A program made the position numbers and the translations under genes. A stretch of 64,000 nt of DNA from Earliella scabrosa. Lineage: Eukaryota; Basidiomycota; Agaricomycetes; Polyporales; Polyporaceae. This document shows positions 1-10,660 of this stretch, one piece after another; position 1 is the stretch's first letter; every line of letters starts with the position of its first letter. The notes under the pieces are model-generated. The model did no database searches and was not told the DNA's origin. It was given only the letters and a program-made list of their open reading frames with translations. The stretch lies in contig JABYQQ010000004.1 in the NCBI GenBank assembly GCA_022605405.1, forward strand, positions 930,001-994,000, read 5' to 3'.

Positions 1-2
1 AG

Positions 3-3000
3 AAAGGCAGAGTGCCCAAGGGTTCTCAAGGTGGCATGCAAGAGGTTGACAATAGAGGCTGCACCGATCCAGTTACCAAAGTTTGCAAGGCAAGATTCCC
101 CAGAGAAGTTTACACAGAAACAGCTGTAGATCCAGAGACAGGTGCTTTAATTATGAAGAAAGGTGAGGCATGGCTCAATACATTTACTCCAGCGGTGTCA
201 TACTTGCTTCGCTGTAATCATGATGTGACCAGTTTGCTGTCAGGAACTGCCATCAAGTCAGTCATTGCTTATGTTGCTGATTATATCACCAAGACTCCTC
301 TCAAAACCCATGTCATGTTCCAGTCCATAGAGAAGATATTTGAGCGTAATGCAGAGTTACTGGGAGGAGACCGTTCAGCCAAGGATAAGGCGAGAAGTTT
401 GATAACCAAGATGGTTAATGCGCTCACTGCTGCTTCGGAAATTGGAGGCCCAATGGCATCTATGTATCTGTTAAAACATCCTGACCACTATACAAGTCAT
501 CAGTTCCGACCATGTTACTGGCGAGGTTATGTTTTGGAGGTAATGCGGGCATGGGGAGACTCCAAGGACATTGCCAAGGAAGGCAAGTCTACAGTAGTCG
601 TGGATTGTGAAGATACTTCAGATGACGGATCTAGGAAAATTGTTGCTTTGTCTCCAGTCATAGACTATATGTATAGACCCGCAGAATATGAATCTGTAAA
701 CGTATATGATTGGATTCGGCGGTATCACAAAAGACCCATTCCAAAGCGGAACAGAAACACCAAGTCTATCCATCCAATGCCAACTCCTCAGAGCAATGTT
801 GATGATTCTGATGACTTTGAAAATGACTACAAAGTTGATGAAGGATTATCCTCTAGAGAGCTCCATTCAGATGAGCCTCATCCACAGCAACAGCTTGACG
901 CGTACGACATAGATGAAACCAGTGCTTTACAGTCTGATGATGAAATGGATGGAGATGAGGGCAACTTGGAAAATGATGTAACTTGTACAGGCGGAGCCCC
1001 TAGTTTGCCTCAAGAGGAGGAAGAGTCAGAAGATGAGCTGTTGTTGACTTCCAAATCCAATGCCAAACTGATGCATGAGAGCAAGGCCCAGTCAAAAGCC
1101 AAGTCCAGAGCACCGTCATATTTCCACTTTCATGTAAAGCATCCTCAAGCAGAGACACATGAAGTCACATTGGTTGATGAGGAGCTGTCATTTGTTCCCA
1201 ATTTCATAGGGGGTCCCATTCCACGCAAAGATTCAGGCAGTCGTGAAGAATACTGTATGACTATGCTTACATTATTCAAACCTTGGAGAACTGGAAAGGA
1301 TCTAAGAAACCATGAAGGAACACAGTGGAATGATGTGTTTGAACAGTACTCTTTCTCTGAAAGACAGCTGGACATTATGAAGTTCTTTCATATCCGCTAT
1401 GAGTGCAACGATGCCCGGGATGACTTCTCAGCTCAACGCAAACAGGCAGAGAGGGGAGGACGCAATCCTATAAACATGAGTGATGAGGACATGGATGAGA
1501 TAGAAACCCAGGGATATATGTTTGATGGAGAGGCAGTTAGTGCAGACAAAGAACGTGAATTTGTGAATGCCAATGACTGGAACCAGGACAGTGATGCTGA
1601 AATTCTGAGAAAGTCACGGGTTACAACAGTGGAGAATATCATGAGAACATCCGGATGGATGGACCGTATGCAGATGCAGAATGAACATGTCTTGCCTAAG
1701 ATACCCAAGAGACTGAAACCACAGGCACCAAAGGGGGGGCTTAATTGGAAGTCATTACTAGATAAGCTGAGACAGGACATCTTGGAAGGAAGAGCGGCAG
1801 AGGCAGGGAAAAAAACACATCCCAATAATACTCAGCTTCCTCCAGACGATGAAGTTAATCAAGTAAAGCTAGTAGACAAGCAATACTTTCTGTGCAAAGA
1901 CTTTGAAGTGAGAGATCCTCAAGCCCGGATACTCATAGAGAACACTATTGAAAAGTTCTGTCTGAATGAAGAACAGGAGAGAGCATTCCGCATTGTCGCA
2001 CACCATGCAGTAGAGTCATGCGGTGAGCATCTCAAAATGTATCTTGGTGGAATGGCCGGCACTGGAAAGTCTCAAGTGATCAAAGCATTGTCTTACTTCT
2101 TTGGAGAAAGACAAGAGAGTTATCGCTTCATGTGCTTGGCCCCTACAGGGTCAGCTGCAGCACTTATTGGTGGCTCTACATACCACTCCATGTTAGGATT
2201 CCGCTCTAAGGATTCATCAGAGTCTATTGCTGCAATGCATCAAGTGAGAGAACGGCTGCGATTTGTTCAATATATCTTTATTGATGAAGTTAGCATGGTA
2301 GACTGTCACAGTCTGTACAAAATATGTTCCAAAATGTGTTCAGCGCTCCAAAATGATGGTGCTCCATTTGGTGGAATTAATATGATCTTTGCAGGAGACT
2401 TTGCACAGCTGCCTCCGGCAATGAGCGGGAAACCCCTATATGCACATGATGTTGGCCGGGTGATTCATCGTACCCATGATCATTTGAAGCAGAAGGCATC
2501 CATAGGAAAAGCTCTATGGCACCAGTTCACAACTGTCGTGATATTGCGGCAAAACATGCGACAGAGATCTCAGAAACCAGAGGATGCCAAACTTCGCACA
2601 GCGTTAGAAAATTTGCGCTATCGTGCCTGCACTGAAGAGGACATCAGACTGATACAGTCAAGAGTTGCTGGAAGGGGCCCAGATCAGCCTAAACTCAATC
2701 AGCCAAGGTTCCGCAATGTCTCTGTAATCACATCTTGGAATTCTTATAGAGACAAGATTAATGAGATGGGATGTACACGATTTGCTCAGGAAAACCGTCA
2801 GATTCTGAAGTCATTCTATTCAATAGACAAGTTAACATGTGATGGAGATCCTTCAGAACTTCCCAAGCGAGTACGACGCAAAAAGGTAAATCCTCGTCGC
2901 AAGAACAACATCGTCAATATCGATCTACAGAACACTCTCTGGGACTTGACACATAATCTCAGTGATAATCATCCAGGTAAACTAGATATCTGTGTTGGCA

Positions 3001-4790
3001 TGCCTGTGATGATTAAAGTGAATGAGGCTACAGAGTGTTGTGTCACCAATGGAGCAGAAGGTGTGGTAGTTGGGTGGACGTCGAGAACTATACCTAACCA
3101 TGAGGATAAGTTGGCTCTTGACACATTGTTTATTAAGCTAACTGCGGCTCCTACCAAGGTTCAACTTGATGGTCTGCCAGAAAATGTTGTACCTCTAACT
3201 CACTCAAAGCGCCAAGTAAAGTGCAAACTCCCTAATGGCAAAGTGTTGGAGATTGAAAGAGACCAAGTGCCAGTTGTACCAAATTTTGCAATGACGGACT
3301 TTTCTTCTCAAGGACGCACAAGGCCTGACAATGTAGTAGATTTGCAGAACTGCAGAACTCACCAGTCAGTATATACATGCCTGTCCCGGGGCTCCACTTT
3401 ACAGGGAACAATTATTGTTCAATCTTTTGACTCCTCCAAGTTAACTGGAGGAATTGCAGGAAGTCTAAGGCAAGAGTTTAGAGAGTTGGAACTGCTGGAT
3501 GAGATCACCAAAATGCGTTACTTGGGCCAAGTTCCACCAAATGTGGTGGGTATAACACGCAATGAACTTATTCATTCTTTCCGACAATGGAAAGGAGAGA
3601 ACTTCATGCCCAAAGACATGCACCAGGCTATTAAATGGTCAGCCAAGAGACCATTCCCAATAGACCCTGCCACAGAAGATAGTCCATGGACCGTTATCAA
3701 GCCACCTGGCAAAGATGATAACTCTGGAACTGAAGAGACCTCTAGAAAGCGAGATGTATCCAACTTTGTTCCAGCAAAGGGAACTCAGGCACTGAAAAAT
3801 ATTGACAACAGTGTAATAGACAAGAGAGAGAAAAGAAAGCGAGATGTAGATGATGAGAGTGACATGGATGAGGTAGAGGAACAGCAAACAAAGAAGAGAG
3901 CCAAACCTATTAAACCGACTGCTGCACCACCTGGAACCATGTTCAAGGGCATTCCATGGGATGATCTTAACTGGAGCTGTGCATATGATAGTCTTATGAC
4001 AATCATGCTGTCTGTATATATACAGTGTCAAGCCAAGTGGCTCTGCTTAGCATCTCCACAGAGTGATGTGCTTGCCAAAATGGCTCAGGTGTTTGGCCAA
4101 GCCACTTCTAAGACATCATCACTGTCATTGGCAGATGCACGTGACACTATAAGAAACATGCTAGCGTGTGTCAATCCTGAACTGGGTCCTCAAGGATCAA
4201 AGTACACTGATTTGTACGAGTTGGCTAGACATCTATTAGCCCCAGATGATGATGTTTTGACTGTATCTTATATATGTCGAGCTTGTGAGTATACATCTCC
4301 ATCCTCACACAAGTCCGAGGTCATGTGGACTTGTCTGGAGAGTCTTTGGAAAAATAATCCAGAGAAGCTAGGCAATCACCGTGGAAAGACTACCTCCAAG
4401 TGGATAACTGCACTGAGAATGCAGAAATCACAACGTAGCTGTCCCAAGTGTGAACGGCCACTAGTCAAATACACCAAGTTCGTCAGTGCACCACCCTTTG
4501 TAGCATTTATTACACATGATGTAAAAGTGCGTGTAGACAACCAGATTGTATTCCCAGAGATAGATCAGATGTACCGCCTATGTGGAATTGTGTATTATCC
4601 CCCAGACATGAAGCAGAAGCATTTCATATGTCGTTTTGTAGACAAGTCCGGTGGTGTATGGTTCCATGATGGGGCAGTCTACGGGGAACATGTTCTGTAC
4701 TATGGTAACATAATCAATTTTCCCTATCAGAAACTTCAGGTTGTGAACAAAGACTATGAAATGCGGATGCTGATATACACCAAACTGTAG
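3..4790 (+). CDS. Helitron Rep/helicase (RepHel) with C-terminal USP-like cysteine peptidase, 5' partial
   Basis: This is the transposase-helicase of a rolling-circle Helitron. The frame is open to the left window edge, so the N-terminal HUH part of Rep lies outside. Residues are numbered from the codon at position 12. The Rep two-tyrosine motif is at Y87/Y91 with K94. A long acidic linker follows, then a PIF1-type helicase: Walker A GMAGTGKS (residues 680-687), Walker B IDE (757-759), then GDFAQLPP, the RQNMRQ motif and a late SQGRTRPD/LSRG motif. The C-terminus (about 1310-1592) resembles a ubiquitin-specific peptidase: Cys box NWSCAYDS (C1323), two CxxC pairs (1422/1425, 1477/1480) and a His box with H1537 followed by WFHDG. 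No stop or frameshift is visible over 1.59 kcodons, so it may be recently active. An AATAAA-like signal lies about 75 bp downstream. The 3' hairpin and CTRR terminus were not identified. Helicase identity is firm; the peptidase call rests on motif order. Confidence 0.93.
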   Translation, partial: KGRVPKGSQGGMQEVDNRGCTDPVTKVCKARFPREVYTETAVDPETGALIMKKGEAWLNTFTPAVSYLLRCNHDVTSLLSGTAIKSVIAYVADYITKTPLKTHVMFQSIEKIFERNAELLGGDRSAKDKARSLITKMVNALTAASEIGGPMASMYLLKHPDHYTSHQFRPCYWRGYVLEVMRAWGDSKDIAKEGKSTVVVDCEDTSDDGSRKIVALSPVIDYMYRPAEYESVNVYDWIRRYHKRPIPKRNRNTKSIHPMPTPQSNVDDSDDFENDYKVDEGLSSRELHSDEPHPQQQLDAYDIDETSALQSDDEMDGDEGNLENDVTCTGGAPSLPQEEEESEDELLLTSKSNAKLMHESKAQSKAKSRAPSYFHFHVKHPQAETHEVTLVDEELSFVPNFIGGPIPRKDSGSREEYCMTMLTLFKPWRTGKDLRNHEGTQWNDVFEQYSFSERQLDIMKFFHIRYECNDARDDFSAQRKQAERGGRNPINMSDEDMDEIETQGYMFDGEAVSADKEREFVNANDWNQDSDAEILRKSRVTTVENIMRTSGWMDRMQMQNEHVLPKIPKRLKPQAPKGGLNWKSLLDKLRQDILEGRAAEAGKKTHPNNTQLPPDDEVNQVKLVDKQYFLCKDFEVRDPQARILIENTIEKFCLNEEQERAFRIVAHHAVESCGEHLKMYLGGMAGTGKSQVIKALSYFFGERQESYRFMCLAPTGSAAALIGGSTYHSMLGFRSKDSSESIAAMHQVRERLRFVQYIFIDEVSMVDCHSLYKICSKMCSALQNDGAPFGGINMIFAGDFAQLPPAMSGKPLYAHDVGRVIHRTHDHLKQKASIGKALWHQFTTVVILRQNMRQRSQKPEDAKLRTALENLRYRACTEEDIRLIQSRVAGRGPDQPKLNQPRFRNVSVITSWNSYRDKINEMGCTRFAQENRQILKSFYSIDKLTCDGDPSELPKRVRRKKVNPRRKNNIVNIDLQNTLWDLTHNLSDNHPGKLDICVGMPVMIKVNEATECCVTNGAEGVVVGWTSRTIPNHEDKLALDTLFIKLTAAPTKVQLDGLPENVVPLTHSKRQVKCKLPNGKVLEIERDQVPVVPNFAMTDFSSQGRTRPDNVVDLQNCRTHQSVYTCLSRGSTLQGTIIVQSFDSSKLTGGIAGSLRQEFRELELLDEITKMRYLGQVPPNVVGITRNELIHSFRQWKGENFMPKDMHQAIKWSAKRPFPIDPATEDSPWTVIKPPGKDDNSGTEETSRKRDVSNFVPAKGTQALKNIDNSVIDKREKRKRDVDDESDMDEVEEQQTKKRAKPIKPTAAPPGTMFKGIPWDDLNWSCAYDSLMTIMLSVYIQCQAKWLCLASPQSDVLAKMAQVFGQATSKTSSLSLADARDTIRNMLACVNPELGPQGSKYTDLYELARHLLAPDDDVLTVSYICRACEYTSPSSHKSEVMWTCLESLWKNNPEKLGNHRGKTTSKWITALRMQKSQRSCPKCERPLVKYTKFVSAPPFVAFITHDVKVRVDNQIVFPEIDQMYRLCGIVYYPPDMKQKHFICRFVDKSGGVWFHDGAVYGEHVLYYGNIINFPYQKLQVVNKDYEMRMLIYTKL

Positions 4791-4913
4791 AGTCTGTGTT
4801 GTGGTTATTCATATTCCAATCAAATCAAATACTGTTGTACTATGTACTGAATACATCGGTGTACAATAAATCATCAAACTCTCATAAAAATTCCTCTCAT
4901 CAATCGTACCTTG

Positions 4914-5691
4914 CCAGACATGGCCCACTCCTCGACAAGTTGGAACAAGCTCACGATGACGCTTCCCGTTGCGTCGCAGCCATTTCCACTCTTGTTGTGC
5001 AGTGGAAAACCTGCTTCAAGGTGGTGCTCACTCAAGTATGTGTACGTTCTCCTGTTCCGGGCAACCTATACTCAATAGACGTCAGGCGGGCTATGACGAA
5101 TATACCACGGTGCTCGGACAGCGACGCGAGTGGTTCGAGGAGACGCTCCCTCAGCGGATCAACACCATCGTCACAGGTATTCAACAGTGTGCCCGCGATC
5201 GCAAGCGTCTTCTCGACGAGGGCACCGCGCTTTGGGAAGGAAACTCGACTGCTTGGTTCAATCGTCCAGGGACTAGGCTGCCTGCGCAGGATTTCGCCGA
5301 CGTCGTCACTCGATACATGGAGATCCTCACCACCCTTGGAATGCAAAGGGAGAAACAGCAGTCGCTCCTCGCAGACCTCAAGGTATGTATGCGTCAGTAC
5401 TTATCGGGGAACGTCCGGTTGTTGACCGTTGAGCAGTCCGTGTTACAGGTCACGGAGCTGTACACGACCACCTTGCCGCCAGGCGACCTGAACATTTCCC
5501 TTGGCGACATCCGCGAGTGTTTCAAGCAGTACGAGCTCATATCGTACCAGGCAGCCCAGGTCACTGAGGTACGTCTCTCCGTTCTGCATGAATGCGCTCA
5601 AGCTGAATGCATGTGGCAGTTTTGCTCTCGCCTGACTGAACGGTTGCGCAAGCACAACTTCGTTCTTGATAACGCTCACAAGCAGGTCTGA
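4914..5691 (+). pseudogene. Orphan multi-exon gene fragment just downstream of the Helitron
   Basis: Four exons join in frame: about 4914-5035, 5086-5382, 5437-5568 and 5620-5691 (TGA). The three introns of 50-54 nt have GTATGT or GTACGT donors and CAG acceptors. The first exon has no start codon and begins beside a TTGCCAG acceptor-like site about 125 bp after the helicase stop. The gene's 5' end therefore seems to be missing, either captured by or cut off by the Helitron. The product is about 208 residues, hydrophilic and helix-rich, with repeated charged segments. I do not recognise the family. The splicing and frame are well preserved, so the fragment is either young or still functional with an upstream start outside this reading. 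Confidence 0.55.
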
Positions 5692-7440
5692 GCCCGAATG
5701 GAGCATCGACATGGGGTTGGTAGCTTTTTCCCTCTGGCGAGGTTTTTGACGCACCCAACCATGTACGGCGCAATGGCAATCGCGTGCATTACGATGTATC
5801 TACGTCTGACTTGCTATCTATGTTGGTTCGAACTCATACGAGTGCGCAACCGGCATTGTAGTTGGGCGCGGCGCAAATAAGTAGAGTGGTGCGGAGCCTT
5901 GTGTTCCAGCGAGCACGGAAGAGGCGACGGCTAGCGCGGTTGTCTTCGCCAACGCCGGAGAAGGCGGGACGGCGTAGGGAGGGGCGTGGCGGGGAGAGAT
6001 GTGAGGGAGAGGATTGCGGAGAGGCGCTGTGGAGGAGCAAGCGCATCAGGGAGGTATTCGGAGCAGAGTGGAGCGGCGTGGAGGGAACGGGAGGCAGGAA
6101 GGGCACAGGGGGGGGCAAAGGGCAAAGGCGCGGCGGGGAGGAGCGGGCGACGTGCGAGGCTGAGCGAAAAGGGCAAGGAGGAGACAACGGGTGCGACGAA
6201 AGGGAGCAGGGAGGCGCGCGTCGGGCGAGGCTAAGCGAAAGGGAGAGGAGAGGTGTGCGGCGGGGAGGGCGCGCGTCGCTAAAAGCGGAGGAGAGCGGCG
6301 CGGCGGGAGTAATAGCATGGGGATTGCTGGGTGTCGCGGAATGGGTCGCTATGAGCGTGCATTGCCAGTCGGTCGCCGTGCAGTGTGGTGCTGAGCTCTT
6401 TGATGCACGGAGCGGAGCAACGCTGCTTTGTCGCGATCGAGCGGCCTGGAGCGGGGCGTCACCAACGCGGAGAGGTGTGGCGTGGTCGTCGTGGCAGTGT
6501 CCTTGTCCGGTGCGTCAGAGGGAGGTGCGTCGGGACGCGGCATGTCGGGGTGCGGTGCGTCGGGACGCGGTGCATCGTGGTGTGGCGTGGCGTAGAGATC
6601 GGAATTCTGGGAGGCCGGATATCTGACCTTTCCGCAGCCTTTTCGTGACATTTCCCGTTGCGCGATAGGCGACCTTCCTTTGCGGACCTTTCCTCGCTCG
6701 GGTTAGTTGATATGTCCGGTGCTTTCTCGGCTGCGGTAAAGAACGCCGAGAAAGGTGAGCTTTCCGCGTCGCGTTTAGTGCCAGAGAATGTCCTACAAAT
6801 GACAAACAAATGAGCGGAAAAACGCACTTGAAGGAAACCTTACCCGTCCATTGTCTGTACCCCGAAAGAGAACGTGAAGATCGCCTACGGCGAACATTTC
6901 TAGCCATTGGATTTGGATCTGGCAAAGGTATACTTAGCGACCGTTGGGAAAGATATCCTAAGTCTACTCGGATGTCACACATCAGGAAGGCGAAAATGCT
7001 CAGGTAATGTTAGGAGGAGGTGGCCTCCGAGTAGGATTTACATGGCATTTTAGGTCGCCGGTTCTGGGGCTATGCCCGCCGTGAATCTAACAACTGGCAG
7101 AAATCTCACAAAGCTCACAAATGCATAGTAACAATCTCTAGAACACAATCTGACAAGTGGCAAATTTCTAACAGACACTATCCATTTATTAACTAGTGTA
7201 CTTACCAACTGTTTCACAAATGGACAGTATCTGACAAGAGCTACCACAAGCAGCCACAATCTGACAGAATCTCTTAGAACGGAATCTGACAAGCTGTTAC
7301 AATCATGCCATGCTTGTTACAATGCTACCACATGTGTTAGAAAGGGGGGTAGGACAGGCAGTGTGACAAGTGGCCATCCATTAGACATGATTCTAACACA
7401 CCAGTGGGTATTTGTACAACAAGAGTGGAAGCCACAGGTG
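5692..7440. other. Intergenic: G-rich low-complexity tract, then AT-rich degenerate repeat
   Basis: No supportable gene. From about 5940 to 6600 the plus strand is strongly purine/G-rich with irregular short repeats, which leaves several frames open without protein-like composition. From about 7060 to 7440 short degenerate motifs recur (ATCTGACAAG, CTAACA, TTACAATG), giving the look of an eroded non-autonomous element. Its right edge coincides with the point where alpha-tubulin homology stops at about 7441. Confidence 0.5.
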
Positions 7441-8830
7441 ATGCACAAGCTACGAGTCGTTTTAGCAAGGTCGCCGCCAGGTACGCAAGCCGCGGGCTCG
7501 TTGCAAATACCGAGCTAACATACAGAACTCGTTAGCATCGAACAAGATGACAACTGAGAAATGAATCTAACCTTGAAACCGGTCAAGCACCAGTCGACGA
7601 ACTGGATCGTCTTATTGGTCTTAATGCTAGCAACGGCAGCAGAGGTGTCCTTGGGGACGACATCACGGTAGAGCAAGCAGTACGCCATGTACTTGCCCTC
7701 GCGGGGGTCGCACTTGACCGTCTGGTTGCCAGGCTCGAAGCAAGAGAAGGTCATCTCAGAGACCGTGTTCTGCTCGTGGTGGGCCTTATCGGCGGAGATG
7801 AGCGGCGCCAAGCTGGCGACGGGGAAGTGGATACGAGGGAAAGGAACCAGGTTCGTCTGGAACTCGTTCAGGTCGACGTTCAGGGAGCCGTCGAAACGAA
7901 GCGAGGCGGTGATCGACGATACGACCTGGGCAATCAAGCAGTTCAAGTTGACGAAGCTGGGCTGCGCAATGTTGAGCTTGTGCTTGCAGATATCGAAGAT
8001 CTTGTCAACCTATAAAACATGCGCAGGCCTACTATGAGACCGGTTTTGCAAACGATGTCAGCGAGAGATAGCGCACCATGAACGAGCAGTCGGAGTGCTC
8101 GAGGGTCGTGTGGGTCGTCAAAACAGAGTTGTAGGGCTCGACAATCGAGCTCGAGAGCTGGGGAGCGGGGTAGACACAGAACTCAAGCTTCGACTTCTTG
8201 CCGTAGTCGTTGGCGAGACGCTCCGTAAGCAGAGCACCGAAACCCGAGCCGGTTCCACCACCGAACGAGTGGAACACGAAGAAGCCTTGGAGACCCGTGC
8301 AGTTGTCCGCCAGACGACGGATCTTGTCCATGACGGGGTCAATCAACTTCTTGCCGACGGTGTAGTGACCGCGAGCATCTGCCCCGCGATGCGTCTGGTC
8401 AATGTTGAATGCCCAACATGATCACCAACATGGACTCACAGTTGTTGGCCGCATCCTCCTTTCCAGCAATCATCGTCTCAGGGTGGAACAGGGACCGGTA
8501 GGGACCCGTCTTGACGTCGTCGATGGCGCCAGGCTCAAGATCGACGTAAAGCGAGCGGGGGACGTACTTGTCCGAACCCGTCTCGGAGAAGAACGTCGAA
8601 CAGCCGCTGTCGCTGTGAGACGGTGAGCCCTCAGCGGGACGACCGTCAGACTAGCAGCCGGAGACGCGAAAATGTCAGAGGGCGAGGGGAGAGAGGACAC
8701 ATATGTTCAACCCGTGCTCGAGTGTGTGTAGCTCCCCTGTGCGCGTCACATATGAGCGAAAAGCTGGAGATAAGGGAGGGAAGCGACGTACAGCATGCAT
8801 TGCCGATTATAAGGATGGTATGATTGCGAA
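7441..8830 (-). pseudogene. Alpha-tubulin copy A, truncated at the C-terminus
   Basis: The minus strand encodes alpha-tubulin in several exons that still splice in frame: to 8792 (ends IGNAC), about 8736-8701, 8650-8440, 8378-8077, 8009-7572 and 7514-7441. The GTP-binding tubulin signature GGGTGSG is present, as are VVPKDT and the FVDWC block. The last exon stops matching right after SLC (7443-7445), where the family continues with MLSNTTAI, so about 75 C-terminal residues including the acidic tail are gone. The start-codon exon was not found. One glycine is missing in the YRGDVVP block (read as YRDVVP) and FVDWCPTG reads FVDWCLTG, which suggests relaxed selection. It lies directly downstream of copy B on the same strand, so the pair is a tandem duplication. 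Confidence 0.85.
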
Positions 8831-8967
8831 TGCTTGTCCCGCCCAGAAAGCAAGCCAGGAATATCGATATGCGTGCTATGCGTAAATTCGTGACGGAAGG
8901 TGTGAAGGAGAGAACCTGCTACCAAATGACCACCGAGAGCAATGGGAGAGCAAACACGTCAACTCGC

Positions 8968-9383
8968 TTAGTACTCGCCGACCTTCTCAGCCTCGGCCGA
9001 GCCGATACCAACCTCCTCGTAGTCCTTCTCGAGCACCGCGAGGTCCTCACGTGCCTCGGAGAACTCTCCCTCCTCCATACCCTCCCCGACGTACCAGTGC
9101 ACGAAGGCACGCTTCGAGTACAGGAGGTCGAACTTGTGGTCGAGACGGCTCCACACGCTCGAGATGGCAGTCGTGTTCGAGAGCATGCAAAGACTGCATG
9201 TGACCTTGGCAAGGTCACCACCAAGGATGTGCGCCGAAGGCTCATTGCAGATGCCAAGCTTGAAACCAGTTGGGCACCAGTCAACAAATTGGATCGTGCG
9301 CTTGGTCTTGATAGCGGCGACCGCAGCGTTGGTGTCCTCAGGCACAACATCACCACGATAGAGCAGAGCGCAGGCCACTGGAT
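8968..9383 (-). pseudogene. Alpha-tubulin copy B, 3' segment (C-terminus)
   Basis: One continuous frame from an [16 protein letters not shown] block to the terminal EKVGEY and a TAA at 8968-8970. It covers roughly the last quarter of alpha-tubulin, with [14 protein letters not shown], the [16 protein letters not shown] block and a short acidic tail ending in EY. The upstream edge at about 9383 is an abrupt junction with the end of the DUF1479 insert. With the 10652-11240 segment it makes one tubulin copy missing only about 30 codons at the insertion point. It could not give a normal tubulin. Confidence 0.88.
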
Positions 9384-10660
9384 GCAACTTCAATGCTACA
9401 TAGCGGTTGTGATAGATCGCGAATAACTCGCCTTCGCCCCGAGGAAAGTCGCTGTGAAGCCCATACGTATCAGCACTGGGGACAGTCGGAGCGTGGACAC
9501 CGAGATGGACACGTACGGAGGAGGCAGGCAGTTCACGAAGGTCTCGCGCTGGTCGCGTAGAAGCGCGGTGCTGGAGGACGGGATCGAAAGGGCGGTAATC
9601 GGGGTTAGCAACGTCTCCACTGCGGGTCGGGAAGAGTGCAACTAGCCACGCACTTTCGCTCCCGTCAGAGGAACCGCCTCGATGTACATCACCGAGGAGT
9701 CCTCCTTCCCGTTATGCTCGGCCTCGACTGCATGGACGACGTCACAATGCTCTGCGAACGACCGTGGAGGGGTGTACGGAGCGGCGAGGGATTCACGGAC
9801 GAATAAAGCACTCACAATGCACCTGGTCCCCGGGCTCAACGCGCGGGATCGGCATGACCGTCTTGTCCAGCCGGAGGTGCGGGTGCGTCGCCAGGTTGAT
9901 CGCCTGCGTCTTGCCCAGGGTGCTCCCCGGGAACGTCGGGTCATCGAGGTCGAGCTCCCACACGTCCGCGTCGAGCGGGATGTCCTTCTCATTCTCCCCT
10001 GGCCTTTGCGCATAGGATGAGGAGGAGGAGGCGAGGCGGAAGAACAGGCGGAGGATGATGTATGCGGTCGCAAGCGAGAGCGAGGGCAGGACGCAGAGCG
10101 TGCCCTCGCCCGGGCCCGTGCCCGGGCCCGTGTGCAAGGGCGCGGTCCAGCCCTGCCACGGGCGGAAGACCGAGCACTCGTTTCTGTGGCGATAGTGAGT
10201 TACGAGTGGCGGCGGTGATTATCCTCGCTATGCGAAATACTCACGCGGCATTGTGGAGATTGTGGCTCGCGTCCAACCGCGAAGAGACGTCAGACGGGTC
10301 GTACCGCCTCCAGCCCTCACCGCCCTCAAGGATGCGCGCCCACACGTTCCGATTGGGAGGATCCTCCCACTGCTCGATGCTCCCTCCGTCCGTGTGCGGC
10401 CCGAGCGTGAATGCGCTGGGCCCGGGGGCGCGGATGCGGAAGCGGTCAAAGTACGAGATGGGCGTGCGCAGGATGATGGGCGTGGTGGGGTCCGAGGCAT
10501 GCCAGAGCGAGAGAAGGTACTTGTGCGTGGTGAGCAGCGTGGGGTGCGTGCGTGCTTGCAGCTGCGCTTTGGCGTTGTAGATCTCGTAGAAGACGATCTT
10601 GTCTGCGGGCGCGCCTGGATTGCCATACGGTGGAAGCGGGTGGATGTTGTTGATGCGCCT
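9384..10660 (-). pseudogene. Truncated DUF1479-family 2OG-Fe(II)-type oxygenase gene inserted into alpha-tubulin copy B
   Basis: On the minus strand, exons join across short introns to give the C-terminal part of a DUF1479 protein. The fold core is visible as DRFRIRAPG, then LGPHTDGGS (HxD iron-binding pair) and the ILEGGEGWRRYDP block in the first exon (about 10660-10237). A second exon from about 10188 reads SVFRPWQGW, EGTLCVLP and AYIILRLFFR, and a third carries [19 protein letters not shown] (distal histidine region). The frame ends at a TAG at 9396-9398. The first 150 or so residues of a normal family member are absent because the fragment starts inside the tubulin frame at about 10660. 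Both edges are blunt joins to tubulin sequence. Known family members are oxygenase-like, with substrate unassigned. Confidence 0.78.

Noticed and set aside
5834..6650. Arg/Gly-rich frames up to 254 codons
   Set aside because: Purine-biased low-complexity DNA; frames on both strands mirror the base bias.
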